Shown: positions 1 to 14,100, numbered from the stretch's first letter. The stretch is DNA of 64,000 nucleotides from Archilochus colubris (GCA_023079485.1 CM041083.1:157359052-157423051); one strand, 5' to 3'. The notes: generated from the letters alone by a model not told the origin. A program made the numbers and translations.

Positions 1-3000
1 AAGGAACTATGCAATGTTTAAGAAAAAACACAAGCACTCATCATCACCCTAGAATACATTAGCAAAGCCTGAGCTAAATTAGAGAGCTGATAAATACATT
101 AGCACACCACCAATAGTGGATAATGATTTTTTTTAAATAACACAGAGAAAAGGAATAAAATTATTCTACATTATTCTACAATGTAACAAACAAGGGGTCT
201 TCACTGTATTAAAGCCTATAAAAATAACAGAGGAGAAAACTGAGTCGTGAGTACTGAGATTTTCTCCATTTGCTTATTTTTAATGTAGAATTCCACCAAG
301 AATCTAAGGCAATATATTACAGTCTTATGTGTAAATGAAGTAGTAAGTTTCAGTAATTTGAAATTAATTTAGATTAAAATTGAAGTTTAGCTCCAAATGG
401 AAATGAGTTGTGAAATTGTCCTGTCAAAAATGAACGGAGATCTAAATTTGAAATTACTGTTAGCTAACGGAATAGTGAAATATTGGTTAAAGATTGTGAT
501 TTGAAGTCCATGCTTACTAAAAAGCAGATAAATCCAAGTCCTTAAGAAATATCTGACCCATGTAAACCATAATTTCAACCTGCTACTGAGTTAAAAATAT
601 TTACTTTTCTTCTTAATATTATAAATTTAAAATCATCTCTGAAACACTACTATGCAAATTTTAATCTGAGTTTTTTGCGAACGTTTCTGAAAAGGGCCAA
701 AATCCCTAAATTTTTCTTTACCAGTAATTCTTTTAAGCCATATATGCTTGCTCTTTATTTAAAAACAAGCAAGAAAAAAGCCCTCACTTTCCTAACAACT
801 GCACTCACCAGATCATTTGGCTATTTTATTAAAATATACATCAATAAGAAATGTTAAAATCAGAAGTGACATTATTTTGGAGGGTGAATTGCTAATAAAG
901 CAACACAGATTTTCATCCTGTGTGAAACAGCTGGACCATGACGAGATCACATTAGCACTAATTAAAATGATATTTTTTTTGTGCAGTTTTCGTTAATCCA
1001 GCTTCATTGGACTCATAAGGATTTTTGAAATCTGTAATAAAAGCTATTATGTAATCTTACTCTGGTTCTCTTGCATCAGGTTACTGTGTGAAATTTCCCT
1101 ATAATAAACCATATTTTCTTAAAACCCTCACTCAATAAAATCAATATGAAGTTTTTTACTATTATGGCTGTTTTTTCCCAATATACAATCCTCATTTAAT
1201 TAAAAAAAATTAAAGCTTTAATTTATTTTTGCTTGACAAACAAGAAAAATATCATATTAAAGGCAACATTTTGCCATGTTTCTCTTTCTCCCTCACTTTC
1301 CCAGGTCCCTGTTGTTCCCAGTGTATAATTTGCAAAACATATTGCTTCAATACTTACAATGAGAGAGGCGGCCCAGCTGTGGGAGGGAAAGGACAGCAGT
1401 CTCCAATATTACCATAATAATCTGCCTAAGGTCCCATGAGCCCTCTGGAGTATACAATTCTCTATACTGCAGGCCCCAGCTGGAGAATGTTCTCTTGACA
1501 TGTATGCCAACCTTTGCCTGCAGGCAAAATAAAAAAAAAAGGCAGAGAAGTAATCATGAAAATAAAAAATCTTGTCAACTGTGGTAGGATGCAGTTTCCA
1601 TGTTTTTTTTGCTCACGTAGGCAGTCATTGTGCTAACAAAATGATAGGAGACTTTAAAAGACTGCAGCTGGTACGTGTTTTGCTGGAGAAGGGAGAACAT
1701 CCTGTGCCACACTAATTCTGAAATTCTAACTTTGGGGAGCAAAAAAAAGTGAGCAGTGCTGTTGTATTAGTGACAATATGCATGACAGCTTTATTTACCT
1801 CCTCTTCCGATGGCTGCTCATTACAGGATTTAGGCTGGGAAGTGAAACCCTGACAGTGCTGTGCTAATTGCAAAGGGCCAGATTGGGATCCTCATTGTTT
1901 TGTGTCAGGTGGTTGGGCTTTTTTCACAGCTCTGAGGGCTCTCAGGCAAATCGTCTTGCTGGCTCAGTGGGATTAATTGGGAGGTAAACTCCCATCACTA
2001 TAAGAGCCAGGCAATTGACTCAGTGAACTTTGCAAAAAACACCAAACCAAACCAAAACAACAAATAAAACAAATAAACAAACAAACACATTACTTTATAT
2101 CAAATAATGCAGTAAATGGAAAAGGTGGTTGGAAGACACATGTATAAGATCAAAGACCAAATATATGCTTTTGTACTTCAGTTTCAAACTCAATTTCAAT
2201 CCAAGGACCCAAGGTCTTTCTTCTGATTTCATTCAAATAGATGTAGGTAAGATCACCATCACCACAGAGCTCAGAAACATGTTTCGACCCATGCTCTTAT
2301 GGACTCTAAAAAAAAATAGAAGTGATCTTCTGTAAAGGAAGAAAAAATGTCTGTGCAACCATCATGGTTCAGAGACTGTCTTTTCAAAACAGTGTTGTCA
2401 AAGAAGTCTTATTTACCATTTTAACCCTAGTTAACATTAAAACAAGATTTTTTTTTCTTTTTCTTTGCTGCTAGAAGACATATTCCCACTCAAATTCATG
2501 GTATTTCATCTCAAAATAACCCCTTGGAATTTAGAGGTGTACTCAAGGTCAAAAATCTTTGGTACTAAATCATAACACATACAGAAAGTCTTAAGCATCC
2601 TGCCTGAATGAGTTCAGAATACAGCATTCATCAAAGCAAGTCACACATTTCTATCTAATGCCTTTGGGTAGAGCAGATTTGTACCACCATAATCAAGCAG
2701 AGTGAAAATGTCTGTGGAAAGCTAACAGACCAGAAGAGAGCTGCTTCAGGCTCATAGGACACAGGAACAGAATGGACTCAGAGGAAGTTTCAGTGCAGTC
2801 ACCATCTTCCTCCTCCGTGCCTACTCCCCTCTAACCAACACAGAGTTTTACTTTACACAGTTAATAAAAACAAGCCGAGTAATCTAGAAGTAGTTTTCAC
2901 CTACCTATGTGTGTGTACATAAATGTGTATTTTTCCCATGTCCAGAGCCAGTGTTCTCTCCTTTCCCTCCTTTCTTCAAGCCACCTAGAAGGAATAAGGA

Positions 3001-5709
3001 CATGCATAGCTCAATAATTGCTCTTGAAGGATATGTACAGTAGCACATTAAAGAGTTTGATTTGTTATCTGAAAGTGGAAGTCATTGCTTATGGTGGGTG
3101 GACCTGGGAGAGACCCTGTCTGTCTGGCGCACAAACAAGATCATTCTTAAAGTCTGCCAGCCAAGTGAATTTTAATTGAAGATGCTGGAGAGTTTACAAG
3201 TAGGAGAAAATGAAAACAAAATTAAATATATATATAGAAGCTACTGGGCCAAGATTAAACAGTGTAGAGAATATTTCATGTGGATGCAAGAGAAACAGGG
3301 AATCATGGCTGAAGCTTTTTTTTGGACAGACCTGACCAATGTCTCCTCACAAAACTACTGGAACTGAAGAACATTACTCTCAAGAGAGAAAGGGCTTTTT
3401 CAATCCAAGGCACTAACCATTAGGAGACAATTTCATGTAGCACAGCTTTGGATATAGGTGTCTAAACTATATGTCCACATTTGCTATTGTGTAATAGGGC
3501 ATACCAGTTAAAATGAACAAGTAAATCCCAGTTCTTGCTATGGAATGAGTAGGAAGCATGGTTACCATCACCATGGCTGAGCTAGGTCTATAACCTTGCT
3601 ACCAGTTTCACCTGTGTTCTCACAAGAATGAATATAAGGTTGGGGTGATATGCTTTCTGTTTTCTCTGCTTGTGTTACCTCCTACTGCTTGTCAACAAAG
3701 CTCCATCAGTAAATCAAACATCCCCAAGAGCACTCCCTGGCACTGTGCTCAGCCTGCACCACACAGCCCAGATGACAGCAAAATAAACTCAAGCTCTCCC
3801 ACTCTCTGCAACAGGGTGGCCTGATGCAAGCTGCCCATTGGGAATCTGCAGTGCCCTTCATAAATCAACCCCAGAAGCAGTTTGGGAAAGCACTACTCAG
3901 CATGGGCCAAAATCATGGGCTGAAAATTTCCCAGTGTTTTTTTACCAGTACAGATTTAGCATGAACGCATTTTGCTTGTATTTGACATAAATTTATGTTC
4001 AGGTTAGTGAGACCACCATAAAGGCATAAAAATACCATTCTGCAGTGTTGTTCTTAGTAGTTAAAAAAAGTAATCTATCCCTGTGAAACTTTTATACTTT
4101 ATTTGCTGGTTCAGCCATCTAAAAATAAATAATGTTTGATATGAAATGTCATTGTGACATTAAAAAACAAAATTATTTTTCACAAAATGTAACAGGAGTA
4201 TAATATAGCTTAAAAAAAATGTGGTTGCTTTATGTCCGAAAGAATTTTTATTGATATAACCCAGAAAGAGCATGTAATTCAGACTTCCTTGGATTTGCAT
4301 TTTCCTTCAGCTTGGGCTGTTCACAGATATCAGACATGAAAGTATTTTGGTAAATAAGCAGTATGAATAGGACAGGAAGCCAAGAAATGAAAAAAGCCCA
4401 AAAACCCTATCTAGCAGAAAACACGTTTTAACAACTTTAACTTTCCCCCATAATCTCCAAATTACACAACGACATGATTCCATGGCTTTGTCCTGATGGT
4501 AGGAATAGAAGTGGGCTTTTTGAAAATTAATCTTCTCTTATTTTCTTTACACAGTGGGATGAGAGAGACTGGTCTGACCCATTTACCTTAGGCACCTGTT
4601 TTTGCATGGGATGAAATCTGGAGGTTCTTGTGTCTCTGCAGAGAGAGCCTAGTCACCTAGATGATTAGCAAACCAAAGTTAGGTAAAACGAATTGCCTGT
4701 TTCTCTTGCTTCAAGTTAGTTTGGAAAATCCCTCTAGGCATGAGATGTGCCAAGTGCCTTTCAAAATCCAGCTCCAGATCTCTGCAAAATCCCAACCACC
4801 TGTGTTATGTGCTCAGTTTGCAAGTACTTTTCTCTGCTTTCCAAACTCCCTTGGTTCACGTCAGCAGAAAATATTTGCAACCAACCCAAACAGTTCCAAC
4901 TGCAGATGCTGCTGAGAAGCTGGCTCATCCCTGCAGGAGGAGGTTGGCTGTCAGCACAACACCTCAGGACACAGCCAAAAGCAAAACAAAATGTGCCTGA
5001 AGCCAAGAGTCACCCAAAAGCCCTGCAATGAAGGGAACCTACTGCTCCAGACCCCAGGCACACCTGATTGCTACAGCAGCTACCATGGACCTGATGTTGA
5101 AGAAGTTTATGGGGGGTGGACACCTAAGGGAAGAATAGGAGATCAGAGCATTACCCCAAACAGAAATTAAAAATTAAAACAAGCACTTCTGAAACTGGGA
5201 CTATTTGTACCTTCCACCAGGTTTAAAAGAATTGAGGATTTGTTACTTTTCTTACTGCAACAGGCCTTCAGCACCTAAGCTGAGCTACATGACATAATTG
5301 TCCAAGAAATTTAGTTCCTACTCTGGGCATAGCTAGCTTCTCATGTTTCCTTAGAAAGGAATTAGTAGACAACTACATATTTATCCTGAGAAGGTAGAAG
5401 CTTTGTTCCCTGTGTTATTTTGGAGAGAGATCTGGACTATTTGGCAGATTAAACAAAAAACAAGAGACAAAATATAATTAATGTCTTCAGTCTCTGCACA
5501 ATCAAATATTCTCCTCTCACAAACCTTTGGGTTATTCTGAAAACACTCCAAATCTCTGTTATGATGCTTATCCCAGACCATGGGAAGTGCTAACCCATCA
5601 AAGGAATATGAGCTGAACACAACACACCATTCAGAGACATGACAAGGAAAACAGGATTCAGAGTTGCTACAGAGGAAGCACTGAAATCCTGACTGCAAAA
5701 AGAAAACAA
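1..5709. other. intergenic DNA, no gene recognised
   Basis: AT-rich single-copy sequence with only short scattered open frames that lack splice context or recognisable domains. No RNA gene or mobile element was recognised before the CR1 copy beginning near 5,710. By synteny with human this lies upstream of OBI1, so distal enhancers are possible, but none can be shown from sequence alone. Confidence 0.6.
2035..2092. repeat. A/C-rich low-complexity tract
   Basis: A run made of CAAA, CCAAA and AAACAAAT-like units, with no element body recognisable next to it. Confidence 0.7.
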
Positions 5710-6556
5710 AATAATCCAATCTAAAGCTCCCCTTGTGCAACCTGAGGCCACATCTTCTTGTCTTGTTGCTTGTCACTACAGAGAGGAGACCAACCCCCAC
5801 CTTGCTCCAACCTCTTTTCAGGTAGTTGTACAGAGTGATAAGGTCTCTCTTCAGCCTCTTCTTCTCCAAACTAAACAATCCCTCAGATTCCCCTCATAAG
5901 ATTTGTTCTCCAAACCCTTCACCAGCCTGAATGCCCTTCTCTGAACTCACTACAGCAACTCAATGTCCTTCTTGTCATCAGGGGCCGAGAAATGAACACA
6001 GTATTTGAGAGTATTTGGCCTCAACAGTGCCAATTACAGTGGTACGATCATTCCCCTACTCCTGCTGGCCACACTATTTCTGATACAAGCCAGGATGTCA
6101 CTGGCTGTCTTGGCCACCTGGGCACACTGCTGGCTCATGTTCAGCTGTTGGTCAACCAACACCCCAGGCCCTTTCCCTCTGGGCAGCTCTCCAGCCACTC
6201 CTCTTTAAGCCTGTAGTGTTGCCTGGGGTTGTTGTGACAGAAATGCAGGACCCAACTTTGAGGCTTTGTTGAACCTCATGCTATTGGCCTCTTCCCATTT
6301 ATCTAGACTGTCCAGGTCCCCTTGTAGAGCCTCCCTGCCCTCAGACAGATTAACACTACCTCCAAGCTTAGAGTCATCTGCAAACTTAATAAGAGTGCAT
6401 TCTATCCCCTCATACAGATCATTGATAAAGGTATTAAACAGAACTGGCCCCAGTACCAAGACCTGGGGACCATCCACCCGCTGGATTTAAGTCCACTCAC
6501 CACAACTCTTTGGGCCCTACCATCCAGGCACTTTTTCTCAGCAAAGAGTATGTTGG
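5710..6556 (-). mobile_element. CR1 LINE fragment, part 1 (split by LTR)
   Basis: On the minus strand this encodes degraded CR1 ORF2 reverse-transcriptase peptides, for example [19 protein letters not shown] and [10 protein letters not shown] (6,477-6,340), then LFSLEKKRLKRDLITLYNYL and RLHKGSFRLD (5,880-5,710). The frame is broken by stops and shifts. The copy lacks the usual 3' tail at its left end, so that end is truncated or deleted. Its 5' continuation lies at 7,353-7,466, beyond an inserted LTR. The LTR-side end is fixed by a target duplication; the left end is approximate. Confidence 0.85.
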
Positions 6557-7352
6557 TGTTATGGTTTAACACTGGCTCAGCAATTAAACCAAAAACAGAT
6601 GCTCTCTATTAATCCCCCTCTCCTCCCTGATAAAGAAAGGAGAGAGGATAAGGGACAGAGACTTATGGGTTGGAAACTAAACTACACAGCTTTAATGAAA
6701 CAGTAATGATAAAAAGGAAAAAATACTAAATATATATAAAAATACAGGAACATTGATACCACGCTCCTTCCTCCTTTCCCCCAGTAACTCTCACATCCAG
6801 GGCAGCCCTGGGAAAGTCCAGGCTGAAATCCTGGAGTCAGCAGCAGTTGGGAGCTGGAGGCAGGAACACACAGATTCAGGCTGGCATGGATCAGGACCAC
6901 AGGCAGATGAAGAGATGGAATCCTCCCAGGATGCCAAAGCAAACAGGAACAGGTGAAGAAGGGGAAGCATGAAGGGGTGGAAAAAGGGGTTTGACCCTTG
7001 TGATCCCTCAAATTTATACTGAGTATGACGTGTATGGGATGGAATATTCTGTTTGGTCAATTCTGGCATGTATCTTGTCCATTCTTCCCCAAAGCAGGGC
7101 TTCAAGTGGGACCTCTTTACTCCTTCTCTGCTTCCACAGGGCAAAATGTTCCTCAGAACTGAGCAGTGGCCTTGCCTCTGCACACCAGTCTCCGACTGTA
7201 ACTATAAACATTGAGTGTTATCAGTCCTAGAAGCAGACACTGTTTGAGAAACTTGCTGTGAATTTCAGCAAGTGCAGCTACTTACACGAGACTTAGCTGA
7301 AAGCAAAAGTACAAGACAGAAAATTACCTTTATCCTGGCCCAAACAAGGACA
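6557..7352 (-). mobile_element. solo LTR of an avian ERVL-type endogenous retrovirus
   Basis: A 796-bp element with TG...CA ends (TGTTATGG at left, AAGGACA at right) is flanked by a perfect 5-bp direct repeat, GTTGG, at 6,552-6,556 and 7,353-7,357. On the minus strand it begins TGTCCTTGTTTGGGCC, has a TATAAA at 7,018-7,013 and an ATTAAA poly(A)-signal variant at 6,696-6,691, which fits a U3-R-U5 order on that strand. No internal retroviral genes are present, so it is a solo LTR left by recombination. A 5-bp duplication is typical of ERVL; ERVK usually gives 6. The start and end resemble LTRs I recall as common in passerine and other neoavian genomes; the family name was not verified. It sits inside the CR1 copy and is therefore younger than it. 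Confidence 0.9.
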
Positions 7353-7466
7353 GTTGGTCTAGGCCCTGTGCAGCCAGTTTCTCCAGGACAATGCTGTGAG
7401 AAACAGTGTCTAAGGCTTTACTGAGATCCAGATAAGCCACAGACATAACATCCACATCCAGCTGCT
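7353..7466 (-). mobile_element. CR1 LINE fragment, part 2 (split by LTR)
   Basis: Continuation of the CR1 copy interrupted by the LTR. It resumes directly after the GTTGG target duplication, and its minus-strand peptide corresponds to the CR1 RT segment just upstream of that in part 1 (tract around ACAATGCTGTGAGAAACAGT). The right boundary is approximate. Confidence 0.75.
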
Positions 7467-9494
7467 CAAAAGATGCAAAGAATTTTGTTTGGAAAAAAAA
7501 GGAGAACTTGAGTATTGAAGGAAAGCACGATTACAGTGTTAATAACTAGATGGAAATAAAAATGTTGTGTCAGGTCTCTGAGTCTTTTTCTGAATTTTAT
7601 ACTATCGGTTAATTTTATTCTCTCTTTCTCTAGGTTTCCTAGTGCTGTCACCATGCTGGGCTCAATTCACATTCTTTTCAAAAAAGAGATCATGATGCTG
7701 TGACTGAGCTGGTTGCAAAAGGAGAACTGACTGTGATAATTCAGATTAATGTACCAGCATCAGTTTTCCTTGGCAAGCTGTTAACACAGATGTAAGTCTT
7801 TACAGAGGCTCAGCTCTCTCGCCTGCTACACAGACTCTCCCTTCTCTGATTCCTCGATTCCCAGTGGAAGTGAAAGGGTTAGTGCCAGGGCACATCATTT
7901 TGTTTCTTCATTGCTTTCCTTGACAGCCACTTACAAGTCTAAAATCATATTTATTCACTATTTGTTTTGCTGTTGTAACTAAAGCTTTCCATCACATACA
8001 AGAAACTCATTTTGAAACAGTTGGGCTTGATGATCTTAAAGGTCTTTCCTAACCAAAACCATGCTATGATTCTGTTCTATGAAACAAACTAGAAAACCAC
8101 CTGTCTCAGAAAGCTCCTGGGGGCAAGTCTAATTTACTTCTGTAATGTTGAAGGGAAGAGAGAAGCTAGGGATAGAAATGTCATTTACCAGACAGCCAAA
8201 ACTAATAGCACTGCACAGGAACAAAAAATGTAAGTCTGTCCAAACAGAAAACATAAGAATGAAACTCACTTAACCATAATTCAAAAAATAAGAAAAAATC
8301 TTGTGTTTGGAAAGCGGGCAACTTACTTCCTTGACTGAGAAACACAGGTAAAACAGTGTCTGCTCTTAGAAAGTCACTTTTTTAAAATGTCTGGTGCACA
8401 GAAGGCCGATCCAAACACCTGAGTTTACAGAGCCATGAAGCAAGCCTGGTCTCTTGTCTACAGAACAGTGTTCCACTGGGGGAGCAAAGGTTAGAGAATC
8501 ATGGCTACAGTCATAGAATCATAGAATCATAGAATTGGCTGTCACATGCAGAAAGATACTGGAGTGACCATGGGACAACCTGAGCAGAATTTAAAACCTG
8601 TGATACAGGGCTTGTTAATACAGAAGCCTAAAATTCAAAGCCTGGACTTACTGGTTGAAGCATGAAGTTCAAATTATATGTGAAGTTCTGCTACTGGGAA
8701 AATGCTAGATCTGAAAGAAAGCCATTGGGATTCACGGACTACATGAAAAAGCGTAAGTGCTGTGTGATTTTCAATTTCAATTTCCATGCTTTAGAACTCC
8801 TTACAAAGCAGTGTGCACAGAGAGTGGCATAAGGGAGTTGGTGTTACAGGAAAAAAAGCATGCTCAGGTTGTTTGCCTAACACTGCTTAAGCCAGAACTT
8901 ACAGCAAGAAATCAGTATCAATAATAGCATTGCCCATTATTAAGGTCCAGGGATATGTTCTGGCCATATCTCAACTACACACTGGGAGCAGCCTCATACA
9001 TTTTTATGCTGCTATTATTACTTTGAGTTCAATATAAAGAAACCCAGACTCTGCTGCCTGGGCAGCATTCAATTGGATCCAAACTACTCCCTAGTCTGCA
9101 TGATCAGGGAATGAACAATTCTGTACACACTGAGGTGAACAAACGATGCTGCTGAGAGACCCCCAAGCCCTACATGCAACAGCTGCTGTCACTTAAGAGG
9201 CCAAGGCTCATGTCAGTCCTTCCCACCTCTCCACTCTTTGTTTGAAAAGGAAGTTTCTGGAACAGAAATGTCAAGTGAGAGGAACTTGCCACTGGAACCC
9301 TTCCTTCTCTCCTTATCCATCCTCTCATTCTTCTTGAACACTTAGTCATCCTCCCTGTTGGCCTGAGAAGAATCATCATCTTGTTCAGGTTTTTCCTATG
9401 ACAGATTTTTAAGCAGATATGTAGCAATGCTGTTGCCACTGCTGAGCAGGAACCTATTCACTCTACTAGCCAGTAAAAATTCCTGCAGTTTGTT
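7467..9494. other. intergenic DNA, no gene recognised
   Basis: Unique sequence apart from a small CR1 tail at 8,511. Short open frames have no recognisable domains or splice context. Confidence 0.55.
8511..8541 (-). mobile_element. CR1 3'-terminal remnant
   Basis: Three ATCATAGA-type units followed by ATTGGCTG, which is the reverse complement of the CR1 3' end plus its tandem tail. Almost the whole body is missing, as is common for strongly 5'-truncated CR1 insertions. Confidence 0.75.
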
Positions 9495-10053
9495 TGCCCC
9501 TGTACTCAGCCCTGGTGAGGCCACACCTCGAGTACTGTGTCCAGTTCTGGGCCCCTCAGTTTAGGAAGGATATCGAGGCCTTGTAGCAGGTCCAAAGGAG
9601 GGCAACCAGGCTGGTGAAGGGACTCAAGCACAGATCCTATGAGGAGAGGCTGAGGGAGCTGGGGCTGTTCAGCCTGGAGAAGAGGAGGCTCAGGGGAGAC
9701 CTCATCACTCTCTACAGCTGAAAGGAGGTTGTATCCAGGTGGTGTTGGTCTCTTTTCCCAGGCAACTCTCAGCAAGACAAGAGGGCATGGTCTTAAGTTG
9801 TGCCAGGGGAGGTTTAGGTTGGATATTAGAAAGAATTTCTTTACCGAGAGGGTGATCAGATATTGGAATGGGCTGCCCAGGGAAGCAGTGGATTCTCCAT
9901 CCCTGGAGATATTTAAAAAGAGACTGGATGTGGCACTCAGTGCCATGGCCTAGTAACTGCAGCAGTAGTGGACCAAGGGTTGGACTTGATGATCTCTGAG
10001 GTCCCTTCCAACCCAGCCAATTCTATGATTCTATGCTTCTATGATTCTATGAT
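9495..10053 (+). mobile_element. CR1 LINE 3' fragment
   Basis: Plus-strand CR1 ORF2 C-terminus (peptides [16 protein letters not shown], then [18 protein letters not shown] and [19 protein letters not shown]) is followed by the 3'UTR and a tail of ATTCTATG units ending at 10,053. It is 5'-truncated. Its last ~100 bp closely match the copy at 50,091-50,189, so both appear to belong to the same subfamily. Confidence 0.92.
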
Positions 10054-10700
10054 AAGGTATCCTTATGTTCATATTCTCTATTGAAGAGAAGGGGTCATGG
10101 AGTATATGTTTTCCTTAAAGACTTTTTGGGGAGTAAAAAAAAAGAGAAAAGAATCAACTATTTTTCTAATGGATTTGTGTCCCGTGCATTTGCTTATCTA
10201 TTCTTCAGCACCAGGAAAAATTAATAAATGCAAATAATCTAAAAAGATGCATTCACAAAAATTTTAAGTGATGCTGTGAGAGTGATACCAGCAGCTGTGA
10301 TACAAGTGTGATTATATGTTAGCTCAGCGTAAAGCATTTTAAGATCCCAGATACTACACTTGCAACAACAAAAGCCCCTCTATGGGACTGCATTATTTAT
10401 TCAATATACTATATACCACATGCTGCATTTCCATAACAGAACACCTTATATTGAGCATACAGAGTTATAGAAAGAAGAGGTAGTGAGGTGTGTTGGATCA
10501 TCTCTCCCATCTCCTTTACCAACACAGAAGCATTTCCTACTGAGCATTTTAAATTCTTTAGTTCTTTAATTTTAAGTTCTTTAGTTCTTTAATCTCAGTT
10601 TAGATTAAAACAGAATTTAGTAGTTAGGCTTCTTTCAGGGACTTTTCCACAACCCACTACATCTCACCATCAGTATTATCTGATATTAGTCCATACCCTG
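10054..10700. other. intergenic DNA between two CR1 copies
   Basis: No gene seen. At about 10,556-10,600 a short tandem duplication of AGTTCTTTAGTTCTTTAAT units occurs. Confidence 0.55.
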
Positions 10701-11182
10701 GGCTGCACCAAAAGAAAGGTGGCCAGAGGGTCAAAGGAGGTTATTCTCCCTCTCTACTCTGCTCTCATGAGATTCTATGTGGAATACTGTGTCCAGTTCT
10801 GGAGCCCCCAACACAGGAAGGACATGGAGCTGTTAGAGCAAATCCAGAGGATATTCTGAGAGCTGGAGCACCTTTCCTGTGGAGATGGGCTGAGAGAGTT
10901 TGGGTTGTTCAGCCTGGAGAAAAGAAGTCTCCAAGGAGACCTTATAGTGGCCTTCCAATATATGAAGGGGGCCAACTGGAAGTCTGAGGAGGGACTTTAT
11001 ACAAGGGCATGGGTGATGGTTTTAAGATGGAAGAAGGTAGATCTAGGTTGGACATTAGGAGGAAATTCTTCAGTGTGAGTGTGGTGAGACACTGGAACAG
11101 GTGTCTGCCTATGCAGGGGACAGGTGGGAACTAGATGATCTTTATGGTCCTTTCCAACCAAAATCATCCTATGATTCTATGA
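10701..11182 (+). mobile_element. CR1 LINE 3' fragment
   Basis: Begins GGCTGCACCAAAAGAAAG, carries degraded CR1 ORF2 C-terminal sequence (TGTCCAGTTCTGGAGCCCC, TTGTTCAGCCTGGAGAA) and ends in the 3' motif CCTTTCCAACCAAAATCAT and ATGATTCTATGA. It is more diverged from the 9,495 copy and probably belongs to a different CR1 subfamily. Confidence 0.9.
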
Positions 11183-14100
11183 ATTCATAACATTAGATCT
11201 CTACTCTTTTTTTTTTTCCAGAAAATTTCAGTCATGAGATATCTTGATGTTGAGACCCAGCAAGAAATCAGGTTGCTTATTCTTCACACTTCTGTTCAGC
11301 CTCATGAATAAGTGATGTTTGTGCAGCCTATGCCACACATATGGCAATATTAAGTTGCACAACAATGTGATAACTATGTTATTTAGAGATATTTGTCTCC
11401 TACATGCAAAACAATATCTATAGGACCAAGTGGAACATTCCAAATAGGCAATAGTCTGCTATGTTAAACTTGCCTTTAAAAAACATTTGTTTGCACAAAA
11501 AATGGAGCTTTGCAGACAACTGAAATATCCATGAGTCAAATGACAACTTTTTTGTACATGAAGATTTTAGACTTTTGGGCATCATTCCCCAACCTGCTCA
11601 TGATAGAAATGGGCACTTTAAGAAAAGGAGAGTACTGGCTTTCCAAAGGGAGATTTCACACATTTCTCACCCTGCAGTTTAATGAGCTAATATATTTTAA
11701 AAACATTATACATATATATAAATATATATATGTAAGGAGGGCTACTCAAGGTTCACAAGGGGAGCAATTTCAAAAATATTGCAAATAATGTTGCTTACAA
11801 CTCTCTATAATAGTGATTTTCTTCAAAATACCTTCACTTAACTCTTTTCCAAGGTGTGATGTCTTGGCATGGTCCAAACTTTTCATTGCCATTCATCTGC
11901 AGGAGACCTGTATAGTTTATTTGAAGTTTTGCTACCTGTTGACTCTGCACCTACACTAAAAACTTGCTGATAAAACTCCCCACCATGTCACCCTGCAGTT
12001 TCTATATATAAGGGCTCACAGAAAAACTTCCTTCAGGATAGATGTGGCTGTTGGCTTTCTCACCTGTAGCACACTGTCTCAATATCAACAGCCTTTCACT
12101 TATGAATCAACATCATCTCAGTTGTTCCCTCCAGTCATAAGAAAATTCAGAACAGCAGCAATGAAGGGATGCTTTCAACCTTGAGCACTGATCTCTAAAA
12201 TAGATATACTGAAGGATTAAAACGTTCTAAGCATGACAATCAGCCTACATGAATTCCATCAGTGTTTCTCTTGCATCAGTTCCTACAAGAATTTACCATT
12301 TATGTTTATATATACATTTATATTTACATTTATACTTATCTTACCTGAATTTATCTCATTTATCCAGAGAAGGTCATTGGTTTTCTTTTTGCTGAAACTC
12401 ATCTTCTTAACAAACACCTGAGTAGAGCATGCTACTGTCCCTAAGAAAGAAAACCTAGTCACAGTGATACCCCAGGGATTTCAAGTTTTTGTCCACAGTT
12501 TTGAAGGTCTTAACATAAATGTTTCAAACAATATGTGTCAGTTGTGACACCTAGGCCCTAACTGAGGGCAAAACACTTATTTTTCTGGCCTGAGATCACA
12601 CTAAAAACAAACTAACGGCCTTTTCTCGACTGAAGTGATATAAAACAAATATAATCACATCTTTATTCTCCAGACTCAACATCCATTGCCCCCATATTGC
12701 CCACTGAAAAATGAAACAATGAAAAATATCCTCTCATTAAAAAGGAAGGTACAGATGTTGAAAAATATGGCCACATGAAACGTGAAGAGTGAAAAACTTG
12801 AAAACTGAAGGTTTTGTGCCTTTAATGGAAAGGTCAGTCAATCAAACTTGGCATTGCTATTTCAGCTCACCAGCCTATACAGATTTAGTATACAAAAGGC
12901 CCCTTTTACTTGTGGAAACACAGCAAACCCCAAGCATTCATTTCCAGGTGAACGGTACTCGGGTGCATTCAGCTACATGCAGACAAGGTTAAAAGCACAG
13001 TCATATTAAAATATTCAAATTAGAATTAACACATCATTTACAATGTAACAGCACCGTGTGGTGTACAGCATCAAGGCATGGCACCCTTATCTGCTGGCTG
13101 AAAGGTAAGCAGATATGGAAAGGCATTTCAGCAGATAGGTATGGTCCCAAAACATGACTGTTAACATATGGTATACTTGGCAGCACAAGTGGTCATTTAA
13201 TGAAGCCCATTGTAGGCTGTGCATGTATTTAATGTTTTAACTTTTGTAAACAGCACATAGTTGCTATGGCTAGAAGCTCTGGAACATTCAACAAATACAT
13301 GCAACAATTTCTATTAAATCTAGAAGAAGGAAATCTCCACTTATGTACTTAAATTTTCTTGCATGTACATCATTTCTTTATTAACTTGCCAATATATGCA
13401 CCCTGTCTTCATACTGGATTGCAGCCAGATGGGTTTTTTGTAACCTATATTTAGAGTATTTCATATGGAGCCATATAAAAATAGGTTGTAGTGATCATCT
13501 GTAACCTTTCTTCAAGTAACCAAGCCAAGAGAGGTTCACAACCAGATTGAAAAAAGCCAGAAATTGAAAAAGCCCATCCTACAAAGGCTCAAGCACAGGC
13601 TTTAAACTTCAGGTGAGTAATTGTATTGGGAGCATCTGAACTTCTCTTGTGCTTAAATGCCAGTGTAAGTCTTCATGAGATTGGTACCTAAATTCATATG
13701 GTTAGATTTTTATGGAATACAGAAACAGCAGAGTGCATAATTCTAAGAAAAAATGTATTTTTATGGTTGATTTTACTCACCCAAACAGTTCAGAGTTCTA
13801 ATAAAAGGCACACAGTATAATAGTACAAAATTATTCTTATCCCTTATTCTCAGTAGCATCAGTCAATGAGAAGAAAAGACTATAGCCTATCCATATTTAA
13901 TTATAAAGAAGGTTTCTCTCTGATTAATGGAATCATTAAACATGCACAGATACATTTCATGATATTAAATATTAGTTACCTTCCAGTATATTAAGAAGTA
14001 AAAATCAGAGTGGATTAAATGGGAATAATTATTCTTAGTGTACGACTCACAGTGCATACAACCCCTCACTTGTTTCCCAGGAAACAAAAAGGAAGCGCAG

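Noticed and set aside
5381..5878. 165-codon minus-strand open frame
   Set aside because: Its N-terminal half is decayed CR1 ORF2; the rest is unrelated flanking sequence.
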